Assembly: GCA_036156195.1 (NCBI GenBank)
Contig: JAYZUZ010000014.1
Span: forward strand, 1-64,000
DNA: 64,000 nt
Origin: Abyssibacter sp036156195
Lineage (GTDB): Bacteria; Pseudomonadota; Gammaproteobacteria; Nevskiales; OUC007
Direction: 5' to 3'
Part shown: piece after piece, positions 51,670 to 60,100 of the stretch
Numbering within the stretch: position 1 is the stretch's first letter
How the letters are laid out: each line of letters starts with the position of its first letter
The notes under the pieces: generated by a model
Told to the model about the DNA's origin: nothing
The model's input: only the letters and a program-made list of their open reading frames with translations
Databases searched by the model: none
Program-made: the position numbers and the translations under genes

Positions 51670-52941
51670 TTATGCGTCCAGCACGAGGTTGGACGTGGGT
51701 CGGGCAATACAGGGCAGGCAGGAACCTGCGTCAGGTGTAGCGGCAGGCGGGGTGGCGTAATCGACAGCGCCCGAGCGAATCGCGGTGACGCAGGTCCCGC
51801 AGTTACCTGCCCGGCAACCGGAATCAATGACAACGTCGTTGTCCTCGGCCAGCTCCAGCAGGGATTCGGCGCCGCTCCAGCTCACCGTCTTGCCGGAGTG
51901 CGCAAATTCGACTGTGACCGCCGGCGCGTCACTGGCCGGCGGCGCCTCGGTCTTCTTGATCGAAGCCGGGCCGAAGGCTTCCATGCGGATATCCGCCTTG
52001 GGCACACCCCAGTCGGCCAGATCCTGGGTCACCGCGGCCATCATGGGCGGCGGGCCACAGATGTAGAACACGTAGTTGTTCGAGGGCAGCATCTGTTTGA
52101 ACAACTCCACACCCACCCAGCCGTGGTGGTGGTAGCCCTCACCGAGCACGTCATCTTCGGTGGGCTCGCTGTAGCAGAGACAGACGCGGACGTTTTCATG
52201 CGCAGCCTCCAGCGCGCGTAAATCGTCCTGGTAGATCTGATCTGAGCCGAAGCGAGCGCCGCTGAAGAACCATATCTCCTGATCGTAGCCTGCCGCACAG
52301 GCAGCCTTGAGCATGCTGAAAACGGGTGTAATACCGACACCACCACCGATTAATACGATGGGGCGGCGTTCGTCGAGATCGAGAAAGAAGTCGCCCGCCG
52401 GGGCCTTCACATCAAGAATTTCACCCTCACCGACCTCACGATGCAGGAAGTTCGACGACAACCCCGGTGGAGCCTCTGGTGCCTTGGGTGGCGGGTCCAG
52501 ACGCTTGACAGAAATCCGGTAATGGCTGGTCTCGCTGGGGCTGTCCGATAGGGAATAACACCGAACCAGCGGTTTGGCCCGGTCAGGCAGCTTGAGCTGG
52601 AACGTCAGGAACTGACCCGGCTTGAACGGCGGCAGCGTCTTGCCGTCATGTGGAATGAGGTAAAACGAGGTCACCGTGTCGCTCTCCGCCACCTTGCGCT
52701 CCACCCGAAACTTGCGGGTCCCGCTCCAGCCGGCATCGACCGCGCGAAGCGTCGAGCGATGGCGAGCCGAAGCCGTCGCCAGTTCCAGGTCCAGGCGCTG
52801 CAGTTGCTGGTCGTGGTAGCGACGTGCCATGGCTGCATCGCTGCGCACCCGAAGCAGAACGCTGCACAAATGCAACAGCCCCCCCATCACCAGGACCGCA
52901 CCCAATAGCTGCACGGTCAACGGAGCCACTAGCCAGTCCAT
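51670..52941 (-). CDS. Membrane-anchored FAD/NAD(P)H oxidoreductase with [2Fe-2S] ferredoxin domain
   Basis: 423-aa protein. One N-terminal helix (about 5-28) is followed by basic residues, placing the catalytic part in the cytoplasm. FAD-binding RCYSLSDSPSETSHY is at about 128-142, the NAD(P) fold GGGVGITPVFSML at about 200, and CGPPPMMAAV at about 300. A C-terminal plant-type ferredoxin domain has CRAGNCGTC plus a later Cys (SCLPCIA). The layout is that of phenol-hydroxylase-type or NQR-F-like reductases with the [2Fe-2S] domain at the C-terminus. It links NAD(P)H to the operon's carriers, in either direction. Its ATG overlaps the barrel gene's stop by one base (TAATG). Confidence 0.9.
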   Translation of the reverse strand: MDWLVAPLTVQLLGAVLVMGGLLHLCSVLLRVRSDAAMARRYHDQQLQRLDLELATASARHRSTLRAVDAGWSGTRKFRVERKVAESDTVTSFYLIPHDGKTLPPFKPGQFLTFQLKLPDRAKPLVRCYSLSDSPSETSHYRISVKRLDPPPKAPEAPPGLSSNFLHREVGEGEILDVKAPAGDFFLDLDERRPIVLIGGGVGITPVFSMLKAACAAGYDQEIWFFSGARFGSDQIYQDDLRALEAAHENVRVCLCYSEPTEDDVLGEGYHHHGWVGVELFKQMLPSNNYVFYICGPPPMMAAVTQDLADWGVPKADIRMEAFGPASIKKTEAPPASDAPAVTVEFAHSGKTVSWSGAESLLELAEDNDVVIDSGCRAGNCGTCVTAIRSGAVDYATPPAATPDAGSCLPCIARPTSNLVLDA

Positions 52942-54398
52942 TAGAGTTTCACCACAAGTTCGGCACGCAGACCCTGCTGATCCGGCCCGCGATCGGCGGC
53001 CCCAAGAAAACCGCCGAACTGGAGCAAGACCCGCCGACCCACAGCCTGTTGCAACCGGAAGGAGATGGCACTGGCATCACTGTCAGACACGGTGTGCTGG
53101 CCTCGCCGGCCGGTTTCGACAATGAGCTGGGTGCGATTGCGATTCCAGAACATCTGATAGCCCAGTGCCACACCCCAGGCGTCATCCGTGCGGTTGCCCA
53201 ACGGGGCAGGAAACGACCCGATCCCGCGCGCCGCAAAGGTGATACCCGTCCGGCCCAGCGGTCCGCCGGCGAGTGGATCGCGCGCTGCGGAAGAAAAGTT
53301 GTCCTGGCCGTAAAAGGCGTTCGCATACAGCAGGTTGTGCGTGTGATACGGCGTTACAGACCACTCGGTAAAGAACAGCTGCCCATCATCCGAGGACGCC
53401 AGGCCGGTGCCATCGCTGCCAATGTCATTCGAGAACAGGAAACGCACGGTCGAATTGACCAGTCCGAACCGCTGGACCGCACTGACGCCACCCGCAATCA
53501 GATCACCTCGACCCTGCGTGCCATCGACATAGGCAATGTCCAGGTCCACCGTAGTGGAGAACTGGTTACCGAAGACCGTATCCCACTGTGTAAACAGGGC
53601 GTACAAACGCGCACCGTCGTCGGGCGCGTTGTCGTCGCGGTCGATCTCGTCCCAGGCATAAAGCACCGTCACGCGGAGGTTGTTCAGCCAGCCCATGCTG
53701 GGAAACCTCAGGTTGTTGCGCGTCAGCCCAATGGCGTCCAGCCGGTCGTTGACCAGAAACCCGTCCTGAAAGGTGATCTGCTGACGGCCGATAGAGAATC
53801 CGATGTCCAGGTCACGACGATCCGTCGGGTCCAGCGCGGGAAACAGCTCGCCAAAGTCACCCTCGAAGAACAGGGTGGTGATGTCTGCGTTCGTGTGATC
53901 TTCGAACGGATCCTGTCGATCCGGGTCGTACTGCCAGCCTGTGAACTGAGCGCCATCGTTGAGAGGCCGGATCCCGATCAGTACCCGTTCGCTGCCGGAT
54001 AGCTGCAGATTGCCGAACAGGTCCAGTCGATTGACGAGTTCGCTGCCTCCGGTGCCGAGATCGTTGTCGTAGCTCTGCAACGCGGATCGAAACGTTCCGT
54101 ACACCCAGAACTGCGGCTGCCACACGGCACCACCAGGCAGCAGGAAACCGTGTGGAATGTTGCCCGGACCCAGGAACTTACCGCCCAGCTGCACGATAGG
54201 CGGGGTCAGTTTGGGCAGCTCCTCGTCGCCGAGATAGGGGCCCGGATCATCAGAGAACCGACTCGTGTCACCTGCGGCGCAGAGGGTGCCGGACACCCCG
54301 AGCAGGAGCCCTGCCGCCAGCGTCCGCCAGCGTCCGCCAGCGCAGGCATCGACCGGGGTCGTCTTTTGGCGATGAACGGCGTTACGCAGACTCGACAT
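52941..54398 (-). CDS. Outer-membrane porin-like beta-barrel protein
   Basis: 485-aa exported protein with a signal peptide (about 26-42, cleavage near LCAA-GD). The mature chain has alternating beta strands with aromatic belts (FWVYGTFRSALQSYD, LFFTEWSVTPYHTHNLLYAN) and ends VVKL. Smaller than MtrB/PioB conduits (about 680-800 aa), so a porin-cytochrome role is only a hypothesis. The signal region contains 10-base tandem repeats at 54311-54340, whose unit is not a multiple of three. Overlaps both neighbours by one base (TAATG at each end), so it is tightly co-translated with the cytochrome and the reductase. Confidence 0.7.
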   Translation of the reverse strand: MSSLRNAVHRQKTTPVDACAGGRWRTLAAGLLLGVSGTLCAAGDTSRFSDDPGPYLGDEELPKLTPPIVQLGGKFLGPGNIPHGFLLPGGAVWQPQFWVYGTFRSALQSYDNDLGTGGSELVNRLDLFGNLQLSGSERVLIGIRPLNDGAQFTGWQYDPDRQDPFEDHTNADITTLFFEGDFGELFPALDPTDRRDLDIGFSIGRQQITFQDGFLVNDRLDAIGLTRNNLRFPSMGWLNNLRVTVLYAWDEIDRDDNAPDDGARLYALFTQWDTVFGNQFSTTVDLDIAYVDGTQGRGDLIAGGVSAVQRFGLVNSTVRFLFSNDIGSDGTGLASSDDGQLFFTEWSVTPYHTHNLLYANAFYGQDNFSSAARDPLAGGPLGRTGITFAARGIGSFPAPLGNRTDDAWGVALGYQMFWNRNRTQLIVETGRRGQHTVSDSDASAISFRLQQAVGRRVLLQFGGFLGAADRGPDQQGLRAELVVKL

Positions 54399-56362
54399 TA
54401 TTCGACCTCCGACTGCGCAACCGTGGCACCACCCACTGTGGTCTTTCGCGACCAGATCACCTCGTGGCCCGCCACCACACCATCGGCCACGTCTCGGGGA
54501 CTCATGCCGTAGTCGAAGCCGACATGCTGAATCTCGGCGATCAGATTGACCGGCACCATGGCCGCCTTGAGCTCCACCTCAACCGTATAAGGCCCTTGTC
54601 CATTCAATGGGGCCCGGTACTTGGCTGTGCGTGTTGCACCCGGCGACAGCACCTGGCGATGCTTGCGTGCACCGGCGGGCTGGCCTGTCAGAATCGTCGA
54701 AGAGGTGCTGGGGCGAATGAACGGCAGGGCGTCCACAGAATAGTTGACGGTGAGGACTTGCTCGCGTTCGCCCCCGCGGACATTGCGCGTCACAAAACGC
54801 GACTGCATGTTGAACAATTGCTTGTCCAGCGGCAGCTCGCCGTTGTGCACGTAAATCGAGTGTGAATCGCGCACGTCTCCATTGGGATCCAGATCGCCGG
54901 AGACCATGAGGACCTCGCCCGTGGCGTCACGCACCATGACGTGCAGCCAGATCACCCGCTCGGCATCAAAGCCCGTGGGAACACTATGGCCGTCCATGAT
55001 GTTCTTGACGTCCACCGCAAACCGCAGTTGCTCGGAGGTTTGCCGCAAGACCTCGATCTCGCCCAGACCAAAGCCGTTGCGCAGGACTTCCAGTCGCTTT
55101 TCGCGCGCCCACTCCAGCCGCTTGAACTGGTCATCCAGAATCGCCCGGGCATCGTAGCGATCATCGATGGCTCGCCAGCGCTCGGGGAACGCGTAGTCGT
55201 CGGAGACGTTGTCTTCGAAGGCATCTGTTCCCCACCCGGCCTTGTGGTCGAACAGCAGCCAATCTCTGGGCGTCGCCAGCTTGGTGGCCTCGATGTTGTG
55301 GGGGAAGATGCCCGGATGGACCACGGAGTAATCCGGACCTGCGAAGAAGTGGTTCGTCAGTTTGCGCGGTGGCGTGGATTCACTGCCGATCTGCGCAGCA
55401 GGCCCGATTTCGTAGCCGGCGTTTTTGCCCTGCACCTTGCCCATATGGCAGTCCTGGCAACTCACGCCGTTTTCAGCCGCGGGTGACTGCTTGTAGTCGG
55501 AGAAGGCCTCTTCCAACCGGAAGCCGTTGAACAGGTTGACGTCGTGACAAACCCCGCAGAATCCGGATTCTCCAATGTACTCAAAGGTTCGGACGTCACC
55601 GTGGATCTTGCGCCCGGACTTGTCGGCATCGGGTGTCAGCGTACCGCCTGAGCTGTCAATGGTTGCCTGGAGCACCTGGCCATCCGTGGGGCCATAAACA
55701 GGCGCCGTGAGATCGCCCGTCTCCAGCGCCACGCGACCGCTGACCTTGCCGTAGGGCTGACTCAACCGATGGCAGACCACGCAGGTAATACCTTCACTGG
55801 ATGCAGGATGCCGGTCCAGATTGGAGATGAACGGAGACTCACCCTTGTTCATGCCGACCTGGGTGTGGCAGCGAATACAGAAGTCACCGTTTGTGCTGCT
55901 GGTCTGGGCGTTGATGGTGCGCTGCATCGCCATGTACACAGGAGAGATCTGCGCATAGGCATGCTGCGAGACGGCCCACTGCTCGTATTGTCTGGGATGG
56001 CAGCTGCCGCAGGTATTGGCCGAGGGATATTCCGCCTCCTCGAACAGGGCGCGATGAATCTCATCGGCGGTCAAGCGGTCATCGCTTGCAGGCGGCAGTT
56101 CTGCAACCTCAGCGGACTCACTCTCGGCCGCGGCAGGTGGCTCACCTGACAACAGATCGCCATCGAGCAGACCGCCGGAGTCATCCAGCAAATCATCCCC
56201 GCCGTCGAGCAGACCACCCGAGTCGCCCAGCAGCTCGTCTGATGTCGCCTCGCTCTCCTCCAGCAGCCCGCCATCCAGCAAGCCGCCGTCGAGCAGATCG
56301 TCCTGCGCCCATGCCATGCAGGTCGCCAGCCAGCAGGCGGCGATCACTCCCGTACGGATCAT
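54398..56362 (-). CDS. Pentaheme c-type cytochrome with acidic Leu/Gly repeats
   Basis: 654-aa exported protein; signal peptide cleaved near AWA-QD. Residues 21-73 are a low-complexity acidic run built from LLDGG/DDLL units (LLDGGLLDGGLLEE, GGLLDGGDDLLDDSGG). Five CXXCH sites follow: CGSCH at about 118, CIRCH 162, CVVCH 194, CGVCH 269 and CQDCH 302. The last 350 residues have no heme motif but many His and a C-terminal beta-rich domain (RTAKYRAPLNGQGPYTVEVE). It is the first gene of the operon, 464 bases from gmk, and reads away from it. No reductase family is recognised for the C-terminal half, which could be the catalytic or surface module. Confidence 0.85.
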   Translation of the reverse strand: MIRTGVIAACWLATCMAWAQDDLLDGGLLDGGLLEESEATSDELLGDSGGLLDGGDDLLDDSGGLLDGDLLSGEPPAAAESESAEVAELPPASDDRLTADEIHRALFEEAEYPSANTCGSCHPRQYEQWAVSQHAYAQISPVYMAMQRTINAQTSSTNGDFCIRCHTQVGMNKGESPFISNLDRHPASSEGITCVVCHRLSQPYGKVSGRVALETGDLTAPVYGPTDGQVLQATIDSSGGTLTPDADKSGRKIHGDVRTFEYIGESGFCGVCHDVNLFNGFRLEEAFSDYKQSPAAENGVSCQDCHMGKVQGKNAGYEIGPAAQIGSESTPPRKLTNHFFAGPDYSVVHPGIFPHNIEATKLATPRDWLLFDHKAGWGTDAFEDNVSDDYAFPERWRAIDDRYDARAILDDQFKRLEWAREKRLEVLRNGFGLGEIEVLRQTSEQLRFAVDVKNIMDGHSVPTGFDAERVIWLHVMVRDATGEVLMVSGDLDPNGDVRDSHSIYVHNGELPLDKQLFNMQSRFVTRNVRGGEREQVLTVNYSVDALPFIRPSTSSTILTGQPAGARKHRQVLSPGATRTAKYRAPLNGQGPYTVEVELKAAMVPVNLIAEIQHVGFDYGMSPRDVADGVVAGHEVIWSRKTTVGGATVAQSEVE

Positions 56363-56588
56363 CCCTCACTCCCTTGACACGATCTGGCCCGGCGCTAGCC
56401 GCAGCCCGGGGTCGCGCTCGAGTATCTCGGTCTGATTTCGACGTTAACTTGAATCTCTTCACAGTTTTGCCAGCGCGTTGGACATGAGGCTGAACACGGC
56501 TTGATTTTCTGGAAAACAGGGTGGCGTTTTCGTATGAAAACAGCCTCAACGCATTGATTAATAAAGGTTCAATTTTTTGCTAAAACTG

Positions 56589-56608
56589 AATGGGAAACTA
56601 TTCCCATT
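56589..56608. promoter_or_regulatory. Perfect inverted repeat AATGGGAA-N4-TTCCCATT
   Basis: Eight-base arms are exactly complementary around ACTA. The 20-base site lies 227 bases before the pentaheme cytochrome gene. Arms of the AATGGGAA type resemble Fur half-sites, but the spacing is one base too long. Confidence 0.55.
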
Positions 56609-56611
56609 TGT

Positions 56612-56628
56612 AGAATGCGGCGCATTCT
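56612..56628. promoter_or_regulatory. Perfect palindrome AGAATGCG-G-CGCATTCT
   Basis: 8-1-8 symmetric site beginning only three bases after the previous inverted repeat. Could be a second operator for a dimeric regulator or, with its neighbour, a tandem array. Confidence 0.5.
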
Positions 56629-56693
56629 GCAGCCCTGGGCTGTGAAAAAGCGATGAATATCTGCTCAATCCGCGCAAAAATACCTGACATGCA

Positions 56694-56712
56694 AATGAGA
56701 ACGATTCTTTTT
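56694..56712. promoter_or_regulatory. Candidate Fur box
   Basis: AATGAGAACGATTCTTTTT matches the symmetrical form AATGAGAAT-N-ATTCTCATT at 15 of 18 positions. It lies 115 bases before gmk and 332 before the cytochrome operon. An iron-controlled promoter is plausible for genes needing at least 19 c-type hemes and several Fe-S clusters. Confidence 0.5.
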
Positions 56713-56826
56713 CAACTCCATGTTGAGCCGGCGCCGTCGTGGTGCAGGCGTTACCATGGGAGCGACTGCTGGGTCGGAGTGAGTGCCCGATCCGACGCAG
56801 CCTGCTAGCTCATCGACGAGATTGCC

Positions 56827-57468
56827 GTGAAAGGTTCACTAATCGTGGTGTCCGCTCCCTCTGGTGCGGGTAAGACCAGCCTGACCCATGCCGCCATCGA
56901 CCGATTGGCGGCGATTAATCATGACGTGACGTTTTCGGTGTCCTACACCACACGTGATCCACGTCCAGGCGAGCACGACGGGCAGGATTATCACTTCGTA
57001 TCCATGGATCGCTTCGAAGCCATGATGGCCGACGGGGCCTTTCTGGAGCATGCCCAGGTTTTCGACCGTCGCTATGGCACGGGCCGACAGCGCACGCTTG
57101 AGGCGCTGGATCAGGGACAGGATGTGGTGCTGGATATCGACTGGCAGGGCGCTCAACAGGTCCGGGCGGCCTATCCGGAGGCGGTGCTGATCTACGTGCT
57201 GCCCCCGTCCGTCGAGATTCTGCGTGAGCGCCTGGCTGGCCGCGGGCAGGACAGCGAAACCGTCATCGCACGGCGAATGGAGGCTGCCGCCGCAGAAATG
57301 TCGCATTGGCCGGAATACGACTACATCATCGTGAATGACCATTTCGACACAGCGGTTGAAGACCTTGTCGCCCTACTCAGAGCTGCCCGGCTGCGCCGCT
57401 GCCAGGCCCAGGACGGTCCGGTCGGGGCGCTGGCACGCACACTGGCGAAAAATCCGTCACTGCCGTAG
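56827..57468 (+). CDS. gmk: Guanylate kinase
   Basis: 213-aa enzyme starting at a GTG. The P-loop SAPSGAGKTSL is at about 9-19, followed by FSVSYTTRDPRPGEHDGQDY and VVLDIDWQGAQQVR. It phosphorylates GMP to GDP and supplies the precursor used by SpoT's substrates. First gene of the conserved gmk-rpoZ-spoT-ridA-recG series; the usual upstream neighbour yicC is displaced 20.5 kb. Confidence 0.97.
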   Translation: MKGSLIVVSAPSGAGKTSLTHAAIDRLAAINHDVTFSVSYTTRDPRPGEHDGQDYHFVSMDRFEAMMADGAFLEHAQVFDRRYGTGRQRTLEALDQGQDVVLDIDWQGAQQVRAAYPEAVLIYVLPPSVEILRERLAGRGQDSETVIARRMEAAAAEMSHWPEYDYIIVNDHFDTAVEDLVALLRAARLRRCQAQDGPVGALARTLAKNPSLP

Positions 57469-57504
57469 AATCCCGCCTCTTTTCCGCCCGACAGCAGCAA
57501 AGCC

Positions 57505-57768
57505 ATGGCACGCGTAACCGTCGAAGATTGTCTCGAACAGATTCCGAACCAGTTCCAGTTAACGCTGGTTGCCGCCAAGCGCGCCCGGATGCTGGCGCGC
57601 GGCGCCGAGCCGAGCATTCCGTGGGGCACCGACAAGTCCACCGTGGTGGCTTTGCGTGAAATCGGCGAAGGTCATATCAGCGAGTCGGTCTTGCACGAAG
57701 AAGACCTGCCGCTGATCCCCCGGGTGAAGATGGAGCTGGCCAATCTGGACCCCGGCCCGGAATCCTGA
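57505..57768 (+). CDS. rpoZ: RNA polymerase omega subunit
   Basis: 87-aa omega subunit: MARVTVEDCLEQIPNQFQLT, LVAAKRARML and KSTVVALREIGEGHI are the conserved core. It helps assemble RNA polymerase and forms part of a ppGpp site, fitting its place before spoT. 36 bases after gmk and followed by two hairpins. Confidence 0.97.
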   Translation: MARVTVEDCLEQIPNQFQLTLVAAKRARMLARGAEPSIPWGTDKSTVVALREIGEGHISESVLHEEDLPLIPRVKMELANLDPGPES

Positions 57769-57771
57769 TCG

Positions 57772-57791
57772 CAAGGCGTCAATACGCCTTG
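57772..57791 (+). other. Hairpin immediately after rpoZ
   Basis: CAAGGCGT pairs perfectly with ACGCCTTG around CAAT, starting three bases past the rpoZ stop. It precedes the stronger terminator and probably protects the mRNA 3' end. Confidence 0.5.
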
Positions 57792-57797
57792 TAGTCG

Positions 57798-57822
57798 AAC
57801 GCCCGCCACGCGCGGGCGTTTT
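57798..57822 (+). terminator. Intrinsic terminator after rpoZ
   Basis: AACGCCCGC (57798-57806) pairs with GCGGGCGTT (57812-57820) over a 5-base loop and runs into TTTT. This separates gmk-rpoZ from spoT, which then needs its own promoter. Confidence 0.85.
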
Positions 57823-57905
57823 CGTGTCCGGCCCATGGCGACGCCGCCACCCGGTTCGTGCGTGGACAGCCCCCACGCAGCATCAGGCTCTTATATAGTT
57901 TCGGA

Positions 57906-60062
57906 ATGCTCGGTCGCCTCAACAATGCCATTCGCAATCAGCGGATATCCCGAGAGTTCGGCATTGATGCGCTCACCGAGGTGCTGGAGACCTACCTGCC
58001 CCAGGCGCAGGTCAACGAGGTCCGCAAAGCCTATCTCTTTGGCGCGGAGCGCCACGAAGGCCAGTTCCGGAAATCCGGCGAGGCCTATATTTATCACCCG
58101 CTGGCGGTGGCCCGGATCCTCTCCGAGATGCATCTGGACCACACAACGCTCATGGCCGCGATCCTCCATGACGTCGTCGAAGACACCGATGTCACGCTGG
58201 ATGACGTAACCGAACGCTTCGGACGTGATGTCGCCGCACTGGTCGACGGCGTCTCCAAGCTGGACCGGGCCCAGTTCCAGACCAAGGCGGAAGTCCAGGC
58301 CGAGAGTTTCCGCAAGCTACTGCTGGCCATGACCCAAGACATCCGGGTCATTCTGGTGAAGCTGGCGGACCGCCTGCACAACATGCGCACGCTGGGTTCC
58401 ATGCCGCATGCCAAGCGGCGCAAAATCGCGCGTGAAACATTGGACATCTACGCGCCTATCGCCCAGCGCCTGGGCATCCACACCATGCGGGTGGAGCTGG
58501 AAGACCTGGGCTTCGCGAATCTCTACCCCAATCGCTACAGCGTGCTGGAACGGGCGGTGGCCGAGGTATCCGGCAACCGCCGCAACCTGATCCGCGAGGT
58601 TGAGCAAACGCTGTCCAAGGCCTTGCGTGATGAAGGCATCGGCGCGGCCGTGGTCGGGCGACAAAAGAATCTCTACAGCATCTACCTGAAGATGCGCCGC
58701 AAGCACCTGCGGTTTCTTGATGTCATGGACCTGTACGGCTTCCGCCTGGTGGTCAAACGTGTGGACGATTGCTACCGCGCGCTGGGTGTGGTCCACCATG
58801 TGTACAAGCCCATCGGGGAGCTGTTCAACGATTTCATCGCCACGCCCAAGGTCAATGGCTACCAGTCGCTGCACACCACGCTGGTCGGCCCGGGCGGCAT
58901 CAAGATCGAGGTGCAGATTCGCACGCGCGACATGCACCACATCTCCGAATCCGGCATTGCCGCGCACTGGCAATACAAGCTGGGCAGCGGGGGCGCCAAG
59001 GCCCCGCAGGTCCGCGCCCGGGAATGGCTGACCGGCCTGCTGGAGATGGATCACGCACCTGGCAACTCGCTGGAGTTTCTGGAGAACGTGAAGATCGACC
59101 TCTTTCCCGACGAGGTCTATGTGTTCACGCCCAAGGGCCAGATCCGGCGCCTACCCCGCGGTGCGACCCCAGTGGATTTCGCCTATTCGGTGCACACCGA
59201 ACTGGGCAATCACTGTGTGGCAGCGCGGGTTAATCATCACTTGGCCCCCCTGTCGATACAGCTGCGCAATGGCGACACGGTCGAAATCATCGGCGCACGC
59301 CACGCCCGCCCCAACGCGGCCTGGCTTAATTTCGTCAAAACGGCGAAGGCACGCACCTCGATTCGCACCTATCTGAAGAATCTCCGGGACGACGAGGCCG
59401 TCCGATTGGGCCGCCGACTGCTGGAGCGCTCACTGGACGAACTGGGCCTGTCGGCCAGAGTCCTTAAGGGCGAGCCTGCCGAGCGGGTCATGCAGGCCTT
59501 TGAGATCGACGACATGGAAGATCTCTACGCGAGCATCGGTTTGGGCCGGCGCCTGGCACCACTGGTGGCCCGCTTGTTCCTGAAACCCGACCAGCAGGGC
59601 GGCACGCCCATCGAGGTAGCCGCCCCCCTGGCGATTCAGGGCACGGAAGGGCTCATCGTCGAGTACGGCGGTTGCTGCCACCCCATTCCGGGCGATCCCA
59701 TCCGCGGCCATGTGTCCATGGGTCGCGGCATTGTGATCCACCGCGTGGACTGCAAGTCAGGCATCCAACAGCGCAAGGGTGCCCAGCATGACTGGGTGTC
59801 GCTGTCCTGGGCGTCCGATGTCGAGGGGGATTTCAATGTGGAACTGCGCGTCCAGGGGCCCAATCAGCGGGGCTTTCTGGCCACGGTGGCCACAGAGATT
59901 GCCGAATCGGGCTCGAGTATCGAGAACGTCAATATGTCGGACCGGTCCAGCGGCATGGCGGACATGCGGATCAACATCATGGTTCGCGACCGCATCCATC
60001 TGGCGCAGGTCATGCGGGCGCTGCGGCGCCTGGACATTGTCGAACGCGTCCAGCGAACCTGA
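57906..60062 (+). CDS. spoT: Bifunctional (p)ppGpp synthetase/hydrolase SpoT
   Basis: 718-aa protein from the ATG at 57906 (MLGRLNNAIRNQRI); the longer frame to 57858 lacks a ribosome site. The HD hydrolase domain has YIYHPLAVARILSEM and ILHDVVEDTD. The synthetase domain has RFLDVMDLYGFRLVV and GYQSLHTTLVGPGGIKIEVQ. TGS (VYVFTPKGQIRRLPRGATPV) and the C-terminal GGCCHPIPGD zinc-finger-like block with an ACT domain follow. Both activities look intact. A TATATA lies 8 bases before the ATG, which would give a nearly leaderless transcript. Confidence 0.95.
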   Translation: MLGRLNNAIRNQRISREFGIDALTEVLETYLPQAQVNEVRKAYLFGAERHEGQFRKSGEAYIYHPLAVARILSEMHLDHTTLMAAILHDVVEDTDVTLDDVTERFGRDVAALVDGVSKLDRAQFQTKAEVQAESFRKLLLAMTQDIRVILVKLADRLHNMRTLGSMPHAKRRKIARETLDIYAPIAQRLGIHTMRVELEDLGFANLYPNRYSVLERAVAEVSGNRRNLIREVEQTLSKALRDEGIGAAVVGRQKNLYSIYLKMRRKHLRFLDVMDLYGFRLVVKRVDDCYRALGVVHHVYKPIGELFNDFIATPKVNGYQSLHTTLVGPGGIKIEVQIRTRDMHHISESGIAAHWQYKLGSGGAKAPQVRAREWLTGLLEMDHAPGNSLEFLENVKIDLFPDEVYVFTPKGQIRRLPRGATPVDFAYSVHTELGNHCVAARVNHHLAPLSIQLRNGDTVEIIGARHARPNAAWLNFVKTAKARTSIRTYLKNLRDDEAVRLGRRLLERSLDELGLSARVLKGEPAERVMQAFEIDDMEDLYASIGLGRRLAPLVARLFLKPDQQGGTPIEVAAPLAIQGTEGLIVEYGGCCHPIPGDPIRGHVSMGRGIVIHRVDCKSGIQQRKGAQHDWVSLSWASDVEGDFNVELRVQGPNQRGFLATVATEIAESGSSIENVNMSDRSSGMADMRINIMVRDRIHLAQVMRALRRLDIVERVQRT

Positions 60063-60100
60063 ACAAGTCTTCCATTCACCTGCATCCACGGCACAACACC

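Larger units (their letters stand above)
56363..56826. promoter_or_regulatory. Divergent regulatory region of the cytochrome operon and gmk
   Basis: 464 bases without a gene, more AT-rich than the surroundings at about 56510-56720 (runs such as TTAATAAAGG and CAATTTTTTG). It must hold the promoters of the leftward cytochrome operon and of rightward gmk. Two perfect palindromes and a Fur-like box are listed separately. Confidence 0.7.

Noticed and set aside
45382..54398. Identification as a canonical MtrCAB porin-cytochrome conduit
   Set aside because: The barrel is about 485 aa rather than the larger MtrB/PioB size, and no MtrA-like decaheme with soluble topology pairs with it; the similarity is only in general composition.
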